Notes: a model not told the origin generated them from the sequence alone. A stretch of 64,000 nucleotides of DNA from Nocardioides sp. GY 10127 (GCF_004919085.1 NZ_STGL01000001.1:310001-374000); one strand, 5' to 3'. Counted from the stretch's first letter, positions 16,549 through 26,220 are shown. Made by a program: numbers and translations.

Positions 16549-17950
16549 GGTCATCCTCCTGGGGGACGGGGACAGGGGCGGCGGTGTCGTGGGGAGCCTG
16601 GGGGACGGTGGCGGCTGCGGGGGTGGGGCGCGGGGATCGCCCCGGCTCCGGCCGGAGGGCCCGGCCGACGGTGAGCCGGGTGGGCACCAGCGGACGAGCG
16701 CGGACGTGGGCCGGGCGGGCTCCTGCTCGCCACCGCTCGACCGCCTCGGCGTGGACGGCGGCGGTGGCACGAGCCACCGCGCCCCAGCCGTAGCGCTCCT
16801 CGGCGCGTCGGCGGCCGGCGGCCCCCATGCGGGCGGCACGGCCTGGGTCGTCCAGGAGGGCGCCGAGGGCCCGGGCGAGGGCGTGATGGTCCCGCGGCGG
16901 GACGAGGTCGGCACACTCGCCAGGCTCGCCGACCACCTCGGGAATGGCCCCCGCGTCGGAGACCACCAGGGGGGTCGCGCAGGCCATCAGCTCGGCGGTC
17001 GGGAGCGAGAACCCCTCGTACCAGGACGGCACGCACCCGACGGCTGCCGAGCCCATCAGGGCGACCAGGTCGTCGTCGGACAACCCGTGGACGAACCGGA
17101 CGACGTCGTGCAGGCCGAGCCGGTCCACCAGCCGCTCCGTGGGTCCGCCGGGCCTGGGACGGCAGACCAGGACCAGGTCCAGGCGTCTCCCCTCCGCCCG
17201 GAGCAGCGCTGCCGCCTCGAGGAGCGTCGCCACGCCCTTCATCGGTGCGTCGGCGCTCGCGAGGGCCACGACACGGTCGGGCACACGGTCCGTCGTCGGG
17301 GGCCGGAAGCGCTCCTCGACCCCGAGCGGCACCACCCGCACGCGGCCCGGCTCCACGCGGAAGTCCCGGACGACGTCGGCGGCGGCCGACTCCGACGGGC
17401 ACAGCAGCACCTCGGACCGGCGCGCCACGACGCCCTGCATGCCCACGAAGCCGTACCAGCGGCGCAGGCTCCAGCGGCGGGAGCCCGACGCGGCCTCCAC
17501 CTCGACCCGTCGGTCGACCGTGATGGGGTGGTGCACGGTGGTGACGACCGGCAGGAACGAGGCCACGTCGAGCAGTCCGGGGCCGAGCGTCTGGTTGTCG
17601 TGGACGACGTCGAACTCGTCCCGGCGCTCCGCCAGCGCCCGAGCGACGCGCAGGGAGAAGGTCCGCGGCTCCGGGAAGCCGCCGGCGCGCATGGTGAGCA
17701 CCTCCTCGACGTCCACGAAGTCCCGGAGCTCGCTCAGCGCGGGCGTGCGGAAGGGGTCGGGCTCGCGGTAGAGGTCCAGACTCGGGATCCGGGTGAGCGC
17801 TACGCCGTCGTCGAGGACCGGGTACGGCGGACCGGAGAACACCTCGACGCTGTGGCCCTGCGCCACCAGCGCACGGGAGAGATGGCGGACGTAGATCCCC
17901 TGCCCACCCCCGTGCGGGAGGGAGCGGTAGGACGTCAGCGCGATGCGCAC
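16535..17950 (-). CDS. GT4-family glycosyltransferase
   Basis: A 471-residue GT-B glycosyltransferase. The N-terminal domain starts with a glycine-rich loop (SLPHGGGQGIYVRHLSRAL). The donor-binding half contains SADAPMKGVATLLEA and the signature EGFSLPTAELMACATP, with the conserved EGF and E residues of GT4 retaining enzymes. A disordered Pro/Arg-rich tail of about 60 residues extends past the catalytic domain. The GTG start has GGAG 5 nt upstream. It is the first gene of a three-gene operon. The donor sugar and acceptor are not predictable. Confidence 0.88.
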   Translation of the reverse strand: MRIALTSYRSLPHGGGQGIYVRHLSRALVAQGHSVEVFSGPPYPVLDDGVALTRIPSLDLYREPDPFRTPALSELRDFVDVEEVLTMRAGGFPEPRTFSLRVARALAERRDEFDVVHDNQTLGPGLLDVASFLPVVTTVHHPITVDRRVEVEAASGSRRWSLRRWYGFVGMQGVVARRSEVLLCPSESAAADVVRDFRVEPGRVRVVPLGVEERFRPPTTDRVPDRVVALASADAPMKGVATLLEAAALLRAEGRRLDLVLVCRPRPGGPTERLVDRLGLHDVVRFVHGLSDDDLVALMGSAAVGCVPSWYEGFSLPTAELMACATPLVVSDAGAIPEVVGEPGECADLVPPRDHHALARALGALLDDPGRAARMGAAGRRRAEERYGWGAVARATAAVHAEAVERWRAGARPAHVRARPLVPTRLTVGRALRPEPGRSPRPTPAAATVPQAPHDTAAPVPVPQEDDRAHR

Positions 17951-18092
17951 CGGCGCTCCTCTCCCTCGTGAGGCTCCTGGGGTGGGTCGGGTGGCGGCGC
18001 CGTCCGTCGCCTCGTCGTCGCCTCAGCGGCGACCCTACTCATGGGTAGACACCCGTGCCACGGCGGGCCGGGGGCGACGTGCCGCGGGGCGC

Positions 18093-19172
18093 TCAGGCGC
18101 GGGGCAGGACGAGCACCACGTCGGTCCCGCCGTGCCGTCCGTCCTCGACGGTCGCCGAGCCGCCCATGAGCTCCATGAGCTGGCGGACCACGGCGAGCCC
18201 GAGACCGAACCCGCCGTCCCGCTGTGCGCGCCGGCCGCGCTCGTACTCCGAGAACACGAGCTCCCGGTCCGCCGGGTCGATGCCACGCCCCCGGTCGGCC
18301 ACGACGACGGACACCGCCTCGGCCGCGTCCGCCGGTCTGCGTCCCTGCACCCCTGCCGGCTCCACGTGGACGTCGACGGGCGCGCCCTCGGGGCTGTACT
18401 TCACCGCGTTGCCGAGGACGTTGACGAGCACGCGGCTCAGCGCATCCGGGTCCGCGGCGACCACGACCCCCTCCGCGCCGTGCACCCTGACCTCGCGCCC
18501 CGCCAGGGCACCGCCGAGGTCGCCGACGACCGCGGCGACGAACGGCCCCAGCTCGACCGGCTCCACGTGCACCTCGACCGTGCCCGAGTGCAGCTTCGCC
18601 TGCTCCACCAGCTGGTCGACCATGCTCATGATCCGCACCGCGTTCGCCCGAATGCGCTGCGCGAAGTCCACGAGCGCCGGGTCCTCGAGGTCCGTGCACA
18701 GGAGCTGGGCGTAGCCCTCGATGCTGGTCAGCGGGCTGCGGAAGTCGTGCCCCAGGCCGGAGATGAAGATCTCCCGGGCGTGCTGCATCCGGCGCTGCTC
18801 GGAGAGGTCGCGGGTCACCTTGATGAAGCCCGTGAGGACGCCGTCCTCGTCGTGCAGGGCGGTGATCACCACGTCCGCCCAGAACTGGCTGCCGTCGCGT
18901 CGCACGCGCCAGCCGAGGTCCTCGACCCGGCCGTCGCGGCGGGCGGTGGCCAGCAGGCGCTCGGGGGTGCCGTCGGCGAGCTGCTCCGCCGTGTAGAAGG
19001 CGTGGAAGGAGCGGCCGACGATCTCGGCGGCGTCGTAGCCCTTCACCAGGGCGGCGCCGGCGTTCCAGGTGGTCACGCGACCCTCGAGGTCCAGCGTGAT
19101 GATCGCGTAGTCCTTGATCTGCGCGGCCCAGTCGAGTCGCTCGAGCGAGGGCAGACCAGCGTCCTTGTGCAC
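18093..19172 (-). CDS. Soluble PAS-domain sensor histidine kinase
   Basis: A 359-residue cytoplasmic kinase with no membrane segment. Residues 18-125 form a PAS domain (YAIITLDLEGRVTTWNAGA to GFIKVTRDLSEQR). HisKA follows with GHDFRSPLTSIEGYAQLL (His142; HDFR replaces the more common HELR). The ATPase domain has NVLGNAVKYSPEGA, DRGRGID and FGLGLAVVRQL. The GTG start follows TAGGGT (19179-19184) by 6 nt. No response regulator is adjacent on the same strand; the nearest receivers are 4-9 kb away, so it appears orphan. The PAS ligand is unknown. Confidence 0.9.
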   Translation of the reverse strand: MHKDAGLPSLERLDWAAQIKDYAIITLDLEGRVTTWNAGAALVKGYDAAEIVGRSFHAFYTAEQLADGTPERLLATARRDGRVEDLGWRVRRDGSQFWADVVITALHDEDGVLTGFIKVTRDLSEQRRMQHAREIFISGLGHDFRSPLTSIEGYAQLLCTDLEDPALVDFAQRIRANAVRIMSMVDQLVEQAKLHSGTVEVHVEPVELGPFVAAVVGDLGGALAGREVRVHGAEGVVVAADPDALSRVLVNVLGNAVKYSPEGAPVDVHVEPAGVQGRRPADAAEAVSVVVADRGRGIDPADRELVFSEYERGRRAQRDGGFGLGLAVVRQLMELMGGSATVEDGRHGGTDVVLVLPRA

Positions 19173-19404
19173 AGGCGAACCCTAGGCAACGATCCGCGCC
19201 TCCGGGAGCAATACGCCGGGGGACGCGCCGGAGCGGACTTCTGCCTCGGGTCCTCCCGTGGTCCAGCCCGGTATCCTCGACGGCACCCGCTCGCCTGCTG
19301 TCAGGCTGTCGGCCGGCACCCACGGTCCGTCGGACCGGACGGAGGGCGGGTGGGCACGCGGGCACCACGTGGTGCCCCTCGGACCGGGAGAGGAGGACGG
19401 ACAG

Positions 19405-20097
19405 GTGGACGCCTCGGTGTGGACCCAGTTCGCCCTCGACCCTCGCGACCCCGCGCACGCGCACCTCCGGGCGGCGGACCACGACCGCGCCGTCACCTGC
19501 GCCCTCCTCGACGAGGCGTACGCCGAGGGTCGGCTGGACACCGTCGAGCGCTCCCAGCGGACCGACGCGGCGATGCGGTCCAGGACGTTGGGCGACCTGA
19601 CCCGGCTCCTGGTCGACCTGGTGCCCGACGGAGCCGTCCGTCCCGCGCTCACGCTCGCCCCCGACGCCCGGCGCGACATCGAGGCAGCGGCCGAGGCGGC
19701 CTGGCACGCCGCCCGCCGTCGCGCCGTGCTCACGTTCCTGGGCACCGGACTCATCGCCTGGGCGGTGTGGGCTGCCGTCAGCGCGGCTGCCGGCTCGCCG
19801 GTGTTCCTCTGGCCCCTCATCGTCATGGCCGTCACGGCCGCCCACGTGCTCAAGGTGCAGCTCACCCGGGACCAGGCGATCGCGGACGAGCGGGCCCGCC
19901 TCGAGCGGCAGCGGGCGAAGGAGATCGCCCGGAGCCGCGGGCGGCTCCCCAGCAGCGAGGACACGCTCCGCCTGGCCGCCGACGCGGCGAAGCGGCGCAC
20001 GGCCGCGCTCGCCCGGCAGGTGGAGGCGGACGTGCGCCGCCGCGTGGCCGAGCGTCAGGGTCGCAGCCGGCACGGCGACGGCCGTCCCGGCGCCTGA
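19405..20097 (+). CDS. DUF1707 membrane protein
   Basis: A 230-residue protein. The N-terminal DUF1707 motif (LRAADHDRAVTCALLDEAYAEG to GDLTRLLVDL, residues 20-75) is a short helical domain common in actinobacteria and of unknown function. Two hydrophobic segments (about 110-155) follow, separated by a short loop. A long charged helical tail rich in Arg/Ala then extends to the end and may form a coiled coil. The GTG start has AGGAGG 8 nt upstream. It is divergent from the PAS kinase gene across a 232-bp gap. Confidence 0.8.
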   Translation: MDASVWTQFALDPRDPAHAHLRAADHDRAVTCALLDEAYAEGRLDTVERSQRTDAAMRSRTLGDLTRLLVDLVPDGAVRPALTLAPDARRDIEAAAEAAWHAARRRAVLTFLGTGLIAWAVWAAVSAAAGSPVFLWPLIVMAVTAAHVLKVQLTRDQAIADERARLERQRAKEIARSRGRLPSSEDTLRLAADAAKRRTAALARQVEADVRRRVAERQGRSRHGDGRPGA

Positions 20098-20117
20098 GCG
20101 GACCCGCTGGGGGCCTG

Positions 20118-20169
20118 TGCAGGGGGCCGGTGCAGGGGGCCGGTGCAGGGGGCCGGTGCAGGGGGCCGC
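20118..20169 (+). repeat. Four tandem copies of a 13-bp repeat
   Basis: TGCAGGGGGCCGG is repeated at 20118-20130, 20131-20143, 20144-20156 and 20157-20169, the last ending in C. The array fills most of the gap between the convergent DUF1707 and MFS genes. It is non-coding and may vary in copy number. Confidence 0.95.
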
Positions 20170-21483
20170 TCAGTGTCGGGGGTCGATCCCGCCGTGCTGG
20201 GCCAGGTCGAGCGCGTGCGCCCGGGCGCGCCGCCGCAGCCGGTAGACCTGCGTGAGCCCGAGCCCCCACAACAGGTACTGGAACGACATCGCCCAGCGGA
20301 ACGACGTGGCGTCGTAGTCGGTCGAGCCGGGTGGGGTGGTGAGGTCGAGGATGATCCCGATGGCGATCACGAGCACGAGGCTCGCCACGAACCCGCCTTG
20401 GTTCACCAGGCCTGAAGCACTTCCCTGGCGCTCCCCCGGGTTCGAGGTGCGGGCCAGGTCGAAGCCGATGATGGACGCCGGGCCGCCGATGCCGACGACC
20501 TGGGTCATCACGACGAGCAGCCAGAACGGGGCGTCACCCGGCCAGCAGAGCACGACGGTCCAGATCAGGACGATCGCGGAAACGATCCCCAGGACCATCG
20601 ACGAGCGGTGCCACGGGTAGCGACCCACCAGCCGGCCCAGGACCGGCCCGCTGTACATGAACGAGACCACGATCAGGGTGAGCAGCAGGCTCGCCTGGGC
20701 CGGTGAGCGGTGCTCGGCCTGGACGAAGAACGGGTACCCCCACAGGAGGGCCAGCGAGGTCGCGGAGAACTGCGTGACGAAGTGGGCCCAGAAGCCCAGC
20801 CGCGTCCCCGGGTGGGCCCACGCGCCGGCCAGCAGCTCCTTGACCCGGGCGGCCGAGAGCCGGGGGCCGCGGAGGCTCCGGCTGCCCGGAGCGTCCTGGA
20901 CGACGAGGAGCACCGCCACGGCCACGAGGACCCCCAGCGAGGCGCTGAACAGGTACGCCTTCGTCCAGCCGACGGTGCCGAGCGCCCAGGTCATGGGCGC
21001 CGCCGCGCCGATGGCGCCCGCCTGGCCGAGGACGCCGGAGAGCTGCGTCATGAGCGGGATGCGCGTGGCCGAGAACCAGCGGGCCACCAGCCGCAGCAGG
21101 CAGATGAAGGTCATCGCGTCGCCCATACCGACGAACGTCCGCGCGACGAGGGCCCACCCGTAGCTGTCGGCGAGCGCGAAGCCGGCCTGCGCGACGGTCA
21201 GGATGGTGACGCCGGTGAGCATGACGGCGCGCGAGCCGAACCGGTCCACCATGAGGCCCACCGGCACCTGCATGCCCGCGTAGACGAGCAGCTGGAGCAT
21301 GGTGAAGACGGACAGCTGGGCGGCGGTGATGTCGAAGCGCTCCGTGGCCACCAGGCCCGCCACCGCCAGCGACGAGCGGTGGAAGATCGCCAGCAGGTAC
21401 ACGCTCAGGCCCACCACCCAGACGGCGAGGGCGCGGCGGAGGGGGGCAGGGTCGGCCGTGACCGCTGCGGTCGGGGAGCTCAC
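20170..21483 (-). CDS. Major facilitator superfamily transporter
   Basis: A 437-residue integral membrane protein with about 12 hydrophobic segments. An MFS loop motif after the second segment reads GLMVDRFGSR (near residue 75), and a central cytoplasmic loop (SLRGPRLSAARVKELLAG) separates the two halves. The C-terminal end is basic and cytoplasmic. The pattern resembles nitrate/hexuronate-type MFS proteins, but no substrate can be assigned. The GTG start follows CAGGAT (21490-21495) by 6 nt, so it is probably leaderless. uvrB lies upstream on the same strand, 56 nt away, but the MFS gene has its own promoter-like element. Confidence 0.88.
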   Translation of the reverse strand: MSSPTAAVTADPAPLRRALAVWVVGLSVYLLAIFHRSSLAVAGLVATERFDITAAQLSVFTMLQLLVYAGMQVPVGLMVDRFGSRAVMLTGVTILTVAQAGFALADSYGWALVARTFVGMGDAMTFICLLRLVARWFSATRIPLMTQLSGVLGQAGAIGAAAPMTWALGTVGWTKAYLFSASLGVLVAVAVLLVVQDAPGSRSLRGPRLSAARVKELLAGAWAHPGTRLGFWAHFVTQFSATSLALLWGYPFFVQAEHRSPAQASLLLTLIVVSFMYSGPVLGRLVGRYPWHRSSMVLGIVSAIVLIWTVVLCWPGDAPFWLLVVMTQVVGIGGPASIIGFDLARTSNPGERQGSASGLVNQGGFVASLVLVIAIGIILDLTTPPGSTDYDATSFRWAMSFQYLLWGLGLTQVYRLRRRARAHALDLAQHGGIDPRH

Positions 21484-21539
21484 CCGAGCATCCTGCTCGC
21501 CGCCGGGCGGGCCGGGCGCGCCGGGGGTCTTGCGAGGGG

Positions 21540-23678
21540 CTACTTCGTGGCCTCCATCATCTGCCGCAGCTCCTTCTTGAGCTCGTCGATCTCGTCACGC
21601 AGCCGGGCGGCCACCTCGAACTGCAGCTCCGCGGCCGCCGTCCGCATCTGGTCCGTCAGGTCCTGGATGAGCTGAGCGAGGTCGGCGCTGGGCATGCCCG
21701 CGAGGTCCTTGGCGTGGACGCCCGCGCCGTCACCCAGCGCCGGCACCGGCTGCTTGCCGCGTCCGGCCTTCCCGGCCCGGGCCTTGGCCTCGGTGCCGGC
21801 CCAGGTCTCCAGGAGCGCCTGGGTGTTCTCGTCCTCGCGCGCCAGCATGTCGGTGATGTCGGCGATCTTCTTGCGCAGCGGCGTCGGGTCGATGCCGTGC
21901 TCGGTGTTGTAGGCGACCTGCTTGGCGCGACGACGGTTGGTCTCGTCGATCGCGGCCTCCATCGAGGGCGTGATCCGGTCGGCGTACATGTGGACCTGGC
22001 CAGACACGTTGCGCGCCGCGCGTCCGATCGTCTGGATCAGGGACTTGTCGGAGCGCAGGAAGCCCTCCTTGTCGGCGTCCAGGATGCTCACCAGCGACAC
22101 CTCGGGCAGGTCCAGGCCCTCGCGGAGCAGGTTGATGCCGACCAGGACGTCGTAGGCACCCATCCGCAGGTCGCGCAGCAGCTCGATGCGCTTGAGGGTG
22201 TCGACCTCGGAGTGGAGGTAGCGGGTGCGGATGCCGGCGTCCAGGAGGTAGTCGGTGAGGTCCTCGGACATCTTCTTGGTCAGCGTGGTGACGAGGACGC
22301 GCTCGTCCTTCTCGGCCCGGGTGCGGATCTCGTGGATGAGGTCGTCGATCTGGCCCTTGGTGGGCTTCACGATCACCTCGGGGTCGACGAGGCCCGTGGG
22401 GCGGATGATCTGCTCGACCACGTGCGGCGGCCGGTCCCCGCCCGCCTTGTCCAGCTCGTAGTCGCCCGGCGTCGCCGACAGGTAGATCGTCTGCCCGATC
22501 CGCTCGAGGAACTCCTCCCACCGCAGCGGCCGGTTGTCCATCGCGGAGGGGAGGCGGAAGCCGTGGTCGACGAGGTTCCGCTTCCGCGACATGTCGCCCT
22601 CGTACATGCCGCCGATCTGCGGGATCGTCACGTGGGACTCGTCCACGACCAGCACGAAGTCCTCCGGGAAGTAGTCCAGGAGGCAGTTGGGGGCCGAGCC
22701 GCGGCCGCGGCCGTCGATGTGCATCGAGTAGTTCTCGATCCCCGAGCACGAACCGACCTGGCGCATCATCTCGATGTCGTAGGTGGTGCGCATGCGCAGC
22801 CGCTGCGCCTCGAGGAGCTTCCCCTCGCGCTCGAACGTCGCCAGCTGCTCGGCGAGCTCCGCCTCGATCCCCGAGATCGCGCGCTCCATCCGCTCCGGGC
22901 CGGCCACGTAGTGGGTCGCCGGGAACACGTAGAGCTCGGAGTCCTCGGTGATGACCTCGCCGGTCACGGCGTGCAGCGTCATCAGGCGCTCGATCTCGTC
23001 CCCGAAGAACTCGATCCGCACCGCGTGCTCCTCGTAGACCGGGAAGATCTCGAGGGTGTCGCCGCGGACGCGGAACGTGCCCCGGGTGAACGAGAGGTCG
23101 TTGCGCGTGTACTGGATCTCGACCAGGCGACGCAGGATCGAGTCCCGGTCGTGCTCCTCGCCGACCCGGAGCCGGAGCATGCGGTCCACGTACTCCTGCG
23201 GCGTGCCGAGGCCGTAGATGCAGGACACGGTGCTCACCACGATCACGTCGCGGCGGGTGAGCAGCGAGTTGGTGGCGGAGTGGCGCAGCCGCTCCACCTC
23301 CTCGTTGATGGAGGAGTCCTTCTCGATGTAGGTGTCCGTCTGCGGGACGTACGCCTCGGGCTGGTAGTAGTCGTAGTAGGAGACGAAGTACTCGACCGCG
23401 TTGTCGGGGTAGAGCTGGCGCAGCTCGTTGGCGAACTGGGCGGCCAGCGTCTTGTTGGGCTGGAGCACCAGGAGCGGACGCTGGAGCTGCTCGGCGCACC
23501 ACGCCACCGTCGCCGTCTTGCCGGTGCCCGTCGCACCGAGCAGCACGACGTCCTTCTCGCCACCGGAGATCCGCTTGCTGATCTCCGCGATCGCCGCAGG
23601 CTGGTCCCCCGACGGCTCGTAGTCGGACTGGACCTTGAACGGGGCGACGCGGCGCTCGAGATCGGTGACAGGACGCAT
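21540..23678 (-). CDS. uvrB: UvrABC excinuclease subunit B
   Basis: Central helicase-like subunit of nucleotide excision repair; it receives the lesion from UvrA and recruits UvrC. The 712 residues include the P-loop GATGTGKT (residues 48-55), the strand-inserting beta-hairpin region [12 protein letters not shown] (101-112), helicase motifs such as [13 protein letters not shown] and [17 protein letters not shown], and a C-terminal UVR domain that contacts UvrC. The C-terminus is slightly extended relative to E. coli UvrB (673 residues). TAGGCT (23685-23690) lies 6 nt before the ATG. No LexA-type box was found upstream, unlike uvrA. Confidence 0.98.
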   Translation of the reverse strand: MRPVTDLERRVAPFKVQSDYEPSGDQPAAIAEISKRISGGEKDVVLLGATGTGKTATVAWCAEQLQRPLLVLQPNKTLAAQFANELRQLYPDNAVEYFVSYYDYYQPEAYVPQTDTYIEKDSSINEEVERLRHSATNSLLTRRDVIVVSTVSCIYGLGTPQEYVDRMLRLRVGEEHDRDSILRRLVEIQYTRNDLSFTRGTFRVRGDTLEIFPVYEEHAVRIEFFGDEIERLMTLHAVTGEVITEDSELYVFPATHYVAGPERMERAISGIEAELAEQLATFEREGKLLEAQRLRMRTTYDIEMMRQVGSCSGIENYSMHIDGRGRGSAPNCLLDYFPEDFVLVVDESHVTIPQIGGMYEGDMSRKRNLVDHGFRLPSAMDNRPLRWEEFLERIGQTIYLSATPGDYELDKAGGDRPPHVVEQIIRPTGLVDPEVIVKPTKGQIDDLIHEIRTRAEKDERVLVTTLTKKMSEDLTDYLLDAGIRTRYLHSEVDTLKRIELLRDLRMGAYDVLVGINLLREGLDLPEVSLVSILDADKEGFLRSDKSLIQTIGRAARNVSGQVHMYADRITPSMEAAIDETNRRRAKQVAYNTEHGIDPTPLRKKIADITDMLAREDENTQALLETWAGTEAKARAGKAGRGKQPVPALGDGAGVHAKDLAGMPSADLAQLIQDLTDQMRTAAAELQFEVAARLRDEIDELKKELRQMMEATK

Positions 23679-23684
23679 GCGACG

Positions 23685-23807
23685 AGCCTACGGTGGCCCA
23701 CCGACAGACCGCCCCGTCCGGCAGGGCGAGGCCGGAGGCGGGCCCGGTCACACCTCCGGCGCGGTCGCGGGACGCCGTCCTGACCCCTCGTGGCCATCGT
23801 CTAGGTT
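23685..23807. promoter_or_regulatory. Divergent leaderless promoters of uvrB and the PLD-family gene
   Basis: Minus strand TAGGCT (23685-23690) serves uvrB; plus strand TAGGTT (23802-23807) serves the phospholipase D-family gene. Each is 6 nt from its start codon. No GAAC-N4-GTTC palindrome occurs between them. Confidence 0.6.
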
Positions 23808-23813
23808 GGCGAC

Positions 23814-25073
23814 GTGGCATCCCCGCTCAGCCGCCTCGACCGCGTCGTGCGCCTCGCACGCCGCGGCCTGCTGGCGTTCTTCGGCTTCCAGGTCGCGCTG
23901 GCCGTGGCGCTCTCGCTCGTCGACGCCTACCGGCGCCGCGGCAAGCGGTCGCGCCCCTTCCCCGTGACCGACCCCCGCACCGTCGTCGTCGGCGAGAGCC
24001 GGGTGACGACCTACACCTACGGCGCCGACGTCTTCGACGCCATGGTCGAGGCCATCAACGGCGCCCGCCGGCAGATCCTCTTCGAGACCTACATCTGGAA
24101 GTCGGACCGCACCGGCGAGCGGATCAAGGCCGCCCTCGTGGCCGCGGCCGAGCGCGGGGTCGAGGTGTACTGCATCTACGACGGGTTCGCGAACATGCTG
24201 GCGAACCCGCGCTTCAAGCGGTTCCCCGCCGGCGTCCGCGTGCTCCGCTACCCCGTCTACCCCGCCGGCCTGCGGTTCCTGGACCTGCGACGCTACGGAC
24301 GCGACCACCGCAAGATCCTCGTCGTCGACTCCGAGACCGCCTTCGTGGGCGGCTACAACGTCGGCAACGAGTACGCCGGCGAGTGGCGCGACACGCACCT
24401 GCGCATCGTCGGCCCCGCCGTGTGGGACCTCCAGCGGGCGTTCGCCGACTTCTGGAACCTGCACCGCCGGCGCCGCTTCCGCACGAGCGAGCGGCCGCTG
24501 CTGCTCGAGACCGCCGGCTCGTGGGAGACCTGGATGCGGGTGCACCGCAACGTCCCCCGCCTGTGGATGTTCCCCATCCGCGGGATGTACCTGGAGGCCA
24601 TCAACCGCGCCAGCGAGCGGATCTGGCTCACCACCGCCTACTTCCTCCCCGACCAGGACTTCGTCGACGCGCTCAAGGACGCCGCCAGGCGCGGCGTGGA
24701 CGTGCGCATCCTCGTGCCCCTGAAGTCCAACCACGTGGTCACCGACTGGGCCTCGCGCGGCTACTACTCGCAGCTCCTGGCGGCGGGCGTCCGGATCTTC
24801 CGGTTCGCCGGCGCCATGGTGCACGCCAAGACCGCGACCGTCGACGGCACGTGGACGACAGTCGGCACCGCCAACATCGACCGCCTCTCGCTCTCCGGCA
24901 ACTACGAGATCAACGTCGAGATCGTGGACGCGGCCCTCGCCGAGGCCATGGAGGAGATCTTCCGCACCGACTGCACGAACTGCCTGGAGCTGACCCTCGG
25001 CGAGTGGCAGGCCCGCGACGTGCACCGGAAGTTCACCGAGGCCGTCCTCGGCCCGCTGCGGCCGCTGCTCTGA
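23814..25073 (+). CDS. Phospholipase D-family protein (cardiolipin synthase-like)
   Basis: A 419-residue protein with two HKD catalytic motifs: HRKILVVD (His165, Lys167, Asp172) and HAKTATVD (His337, Lys339, Asp344), each followed by the expected Gly-Gly/Ser-Asn-like segment. One membrane segment lies at about residues 18-37, giving an inner-membrane enzyme with a cytoplasmic catalytic part. Bacterial cardiolipin synthases have this layout but usually two N-terminal spans and about 480 residues, so another phosphatidyl-transfer substrate is possible. The GTG start follows TAGGTT by 6 nt. It converges on the DNA glycosylase gene. Confidence 0.85.
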   Translation: MASPLSRLDRVVRLARRGLLAFFGFQVALAVALSLVDAYRRRGKRSRPFPVTDPRTVVVGESRVTTYTYGADVFDAMVEAINGARRQILFETYIWKSDRTGERIKAALVAAAERGVEVYCIYDGFANMLANPRFKRFPAGVRVLRYPVYPAGLRFLDLRRYGRDHRKILVVDSETAFVGGYNVGNEYAGEWRDTHLRIVGPAVWDLQRAFADFWNLHRRRRFRTSERPLLLETAGSWETWMRVHRNVPRLWMFPIRGMYLEAINRASERIWLTTAYFLPDQDFVDALKDAARRGVDVRILVPLKSNHVVTDWASRGYYSQLLAAGVRIFRFAGAMVHAKTATVDGTWTTVGTANIDRLSLSGNYEINVEIVDAALAEAMEEIFRTDCTNCLELTLGEWQARDVHRKFTEAVLGPLRPLL

Positions 25074-25142
25074 GGCGTCGCCCGGTGACGGGGGCGCCTG
25101 CGATGCTCGGCCCCGGCCCGCCTCGCGCGGCCTCCGCTCCGC

Positions 25143-26105
25143 TCACCACCGGGTGACGCTGCTGGGCAGGTGGGTCCGTGGGGACATCCGCGCCCCGTGG
25201 CGGGGGCGGTGCAGCCCGGCCGCCGCGATCAGGGCCGGGACCCTGCCGCGCTGCGGCCGGTAGGGCTCGAGGAACGCACGCAGCTGGTCGTCGTCCCAGG
25301 GGGTCCCGGTCAGGGCCCAGCCGACGTCCTTGGCCACGTGGTAGTCGCCGAAGCTGACGGCGTCCGGGTCTCCGTGCGCCCGCTGGCGGACCTCGGCGGC
25401 CGTCCACTCCCCGATCCCCGGCAGGCTGGTGAGGCGGCGCTCCACCTCCTCGCCCGCGAGGCCGACCGTGCGCTCAAGGGCGTCGGCGACCCGCGCCGCC
25501 CGCACCACCGCCTTCGAGCGCGCGGGGTCGACGTGCATCTTCAGCCAGGCCCAGGACGGCACCTGCCGGAGCACCTCGGGGGTCGGCTGGAGGTGGAGCC
25601 CGAGACTCGCGGCCTCCGGCCCGGGTGCCGGCTCCCCGAAGCGGCGCACGAGCATCCGGAAGCCGGCGAACGCCTCCTGCCCCGTCACCTTCTGCTCGAT
25701 GATCGCCGGCACGAGCGCCTCCATGACGAGCCCGGTGCGGCCCAGGCGCAGGTGCGGGTGGTGCCTGCGCGCCTCCAGCAGGACCGGGTGGTCGGTGGTG
25801 AACCCCGTCCAGTCGTCCTCCCCGCCCAGCAGGGCGGGCACCGACTCCAGCGCCCACTCGGCCCCCGGCCCCCAGGCCGTCGCCTCGACGTCTGCGTCGC
25901 ACGGGCGGGCGAGGATGCGGAGGGTGGCGGGCCCGGAGGGTGTGCGGACGCCGCGCCAGACCGCGTCGTCCGGCGCGACCTTGAACGTGGGGTCCCCACC
26001 CCCGTGGCGCTGGAGACCCAGCACGCGGCGCACCGGCCACGGCAGCAGGGTGCCGTCGGCGGCCGTCAGCGGCGGGGGCCGCCAGGTGCGGTGCTGCGAG
26101 GACAC
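25143..26105 (-). CDS. DNA-3-methyladenine glycosylase II-like (AlkA/HhH-GPD) protein
   Basis: A 320-residue helix-hairpin-helix base-excision repair enzyme. The HhH motif is LPGIGEWTAAEV (residues 228-239) and the catalytic aspartate is Asp254 in SFGDYHV. The N-terminal part (RTWRPP, LGLQRHGGGDPT) resembles the AlkA N-domain. It would remove alkylated purines. The GTG start follows TACGGT (26112-26117) by 6 nt. It is divergent from ligB across 115 bp, which suggests a repair pair. The sequence does not distinguish 3-methyladenine from other damaged-base specificity. Confidence 0.85.
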   Translation of the reverse strand: MSSQHRTWRPPPLTAADGTLLPWPVRRVLGLQRHGGGDPTFKVAPDDAVWRGVRTPSGPATLRILARPCDADVEATAWGPGAEWALESVPALLGGEDDWTGFTTDHPVLLEARRHHPHLRLGRTGLVMEALVPAIIEQKVTGQEAFAGFRMLVRRFGEPAPGPEAASLGLHLQPTPEVLRQVPSWAWLKMHVDPARSKAVVRAARVADALERTVGLAGEEVERRLTSLPGIGEWTAAEVRQRAHGDPDAVSFGDYHVAKDVGWALTGTPWDDDQLRAFLEPYRPQRGRVPALIAAAGLHRPRHGARMSPRTHLPSSVTRW

Positions 26106-26111
26106 GAGCGA

Positions 26112-26214
26112 ACCGTACCCGCGGCCACCGACGAACCAGCCGGACCCGACGGACCCGACGAACCTGGCACGGGGACCGAGGGGCGAGGCGGCTGTCGGCG
26201 GGGGCCTGTTGAAT
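26112..26214. promoter_or_regulatory. Divergent leaderless promoters, AlkA-like gene and ligB
   Basis: TACGGT on the minus strand (26112-26117) and TTGAAT on the plus strand (26209-26214), each 6 nt from the start codon. TTGAAT departs from the -10 pattern at its second base, so the ligB side is weaker. Confidence 0.45.
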
Positions 26215-26220
26215 CGGTCC

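Noticed and set aside
20118..20169. CRISPR array
   Set aside because: Units are 13 bp and directly adjoining with no spacers, and there are no cas genes.
23679..23813. LexA box upstream of uvrB
   Set aside because: No GAAC-N4-GTTC or close variant is present between uvrB and the divergent gene.
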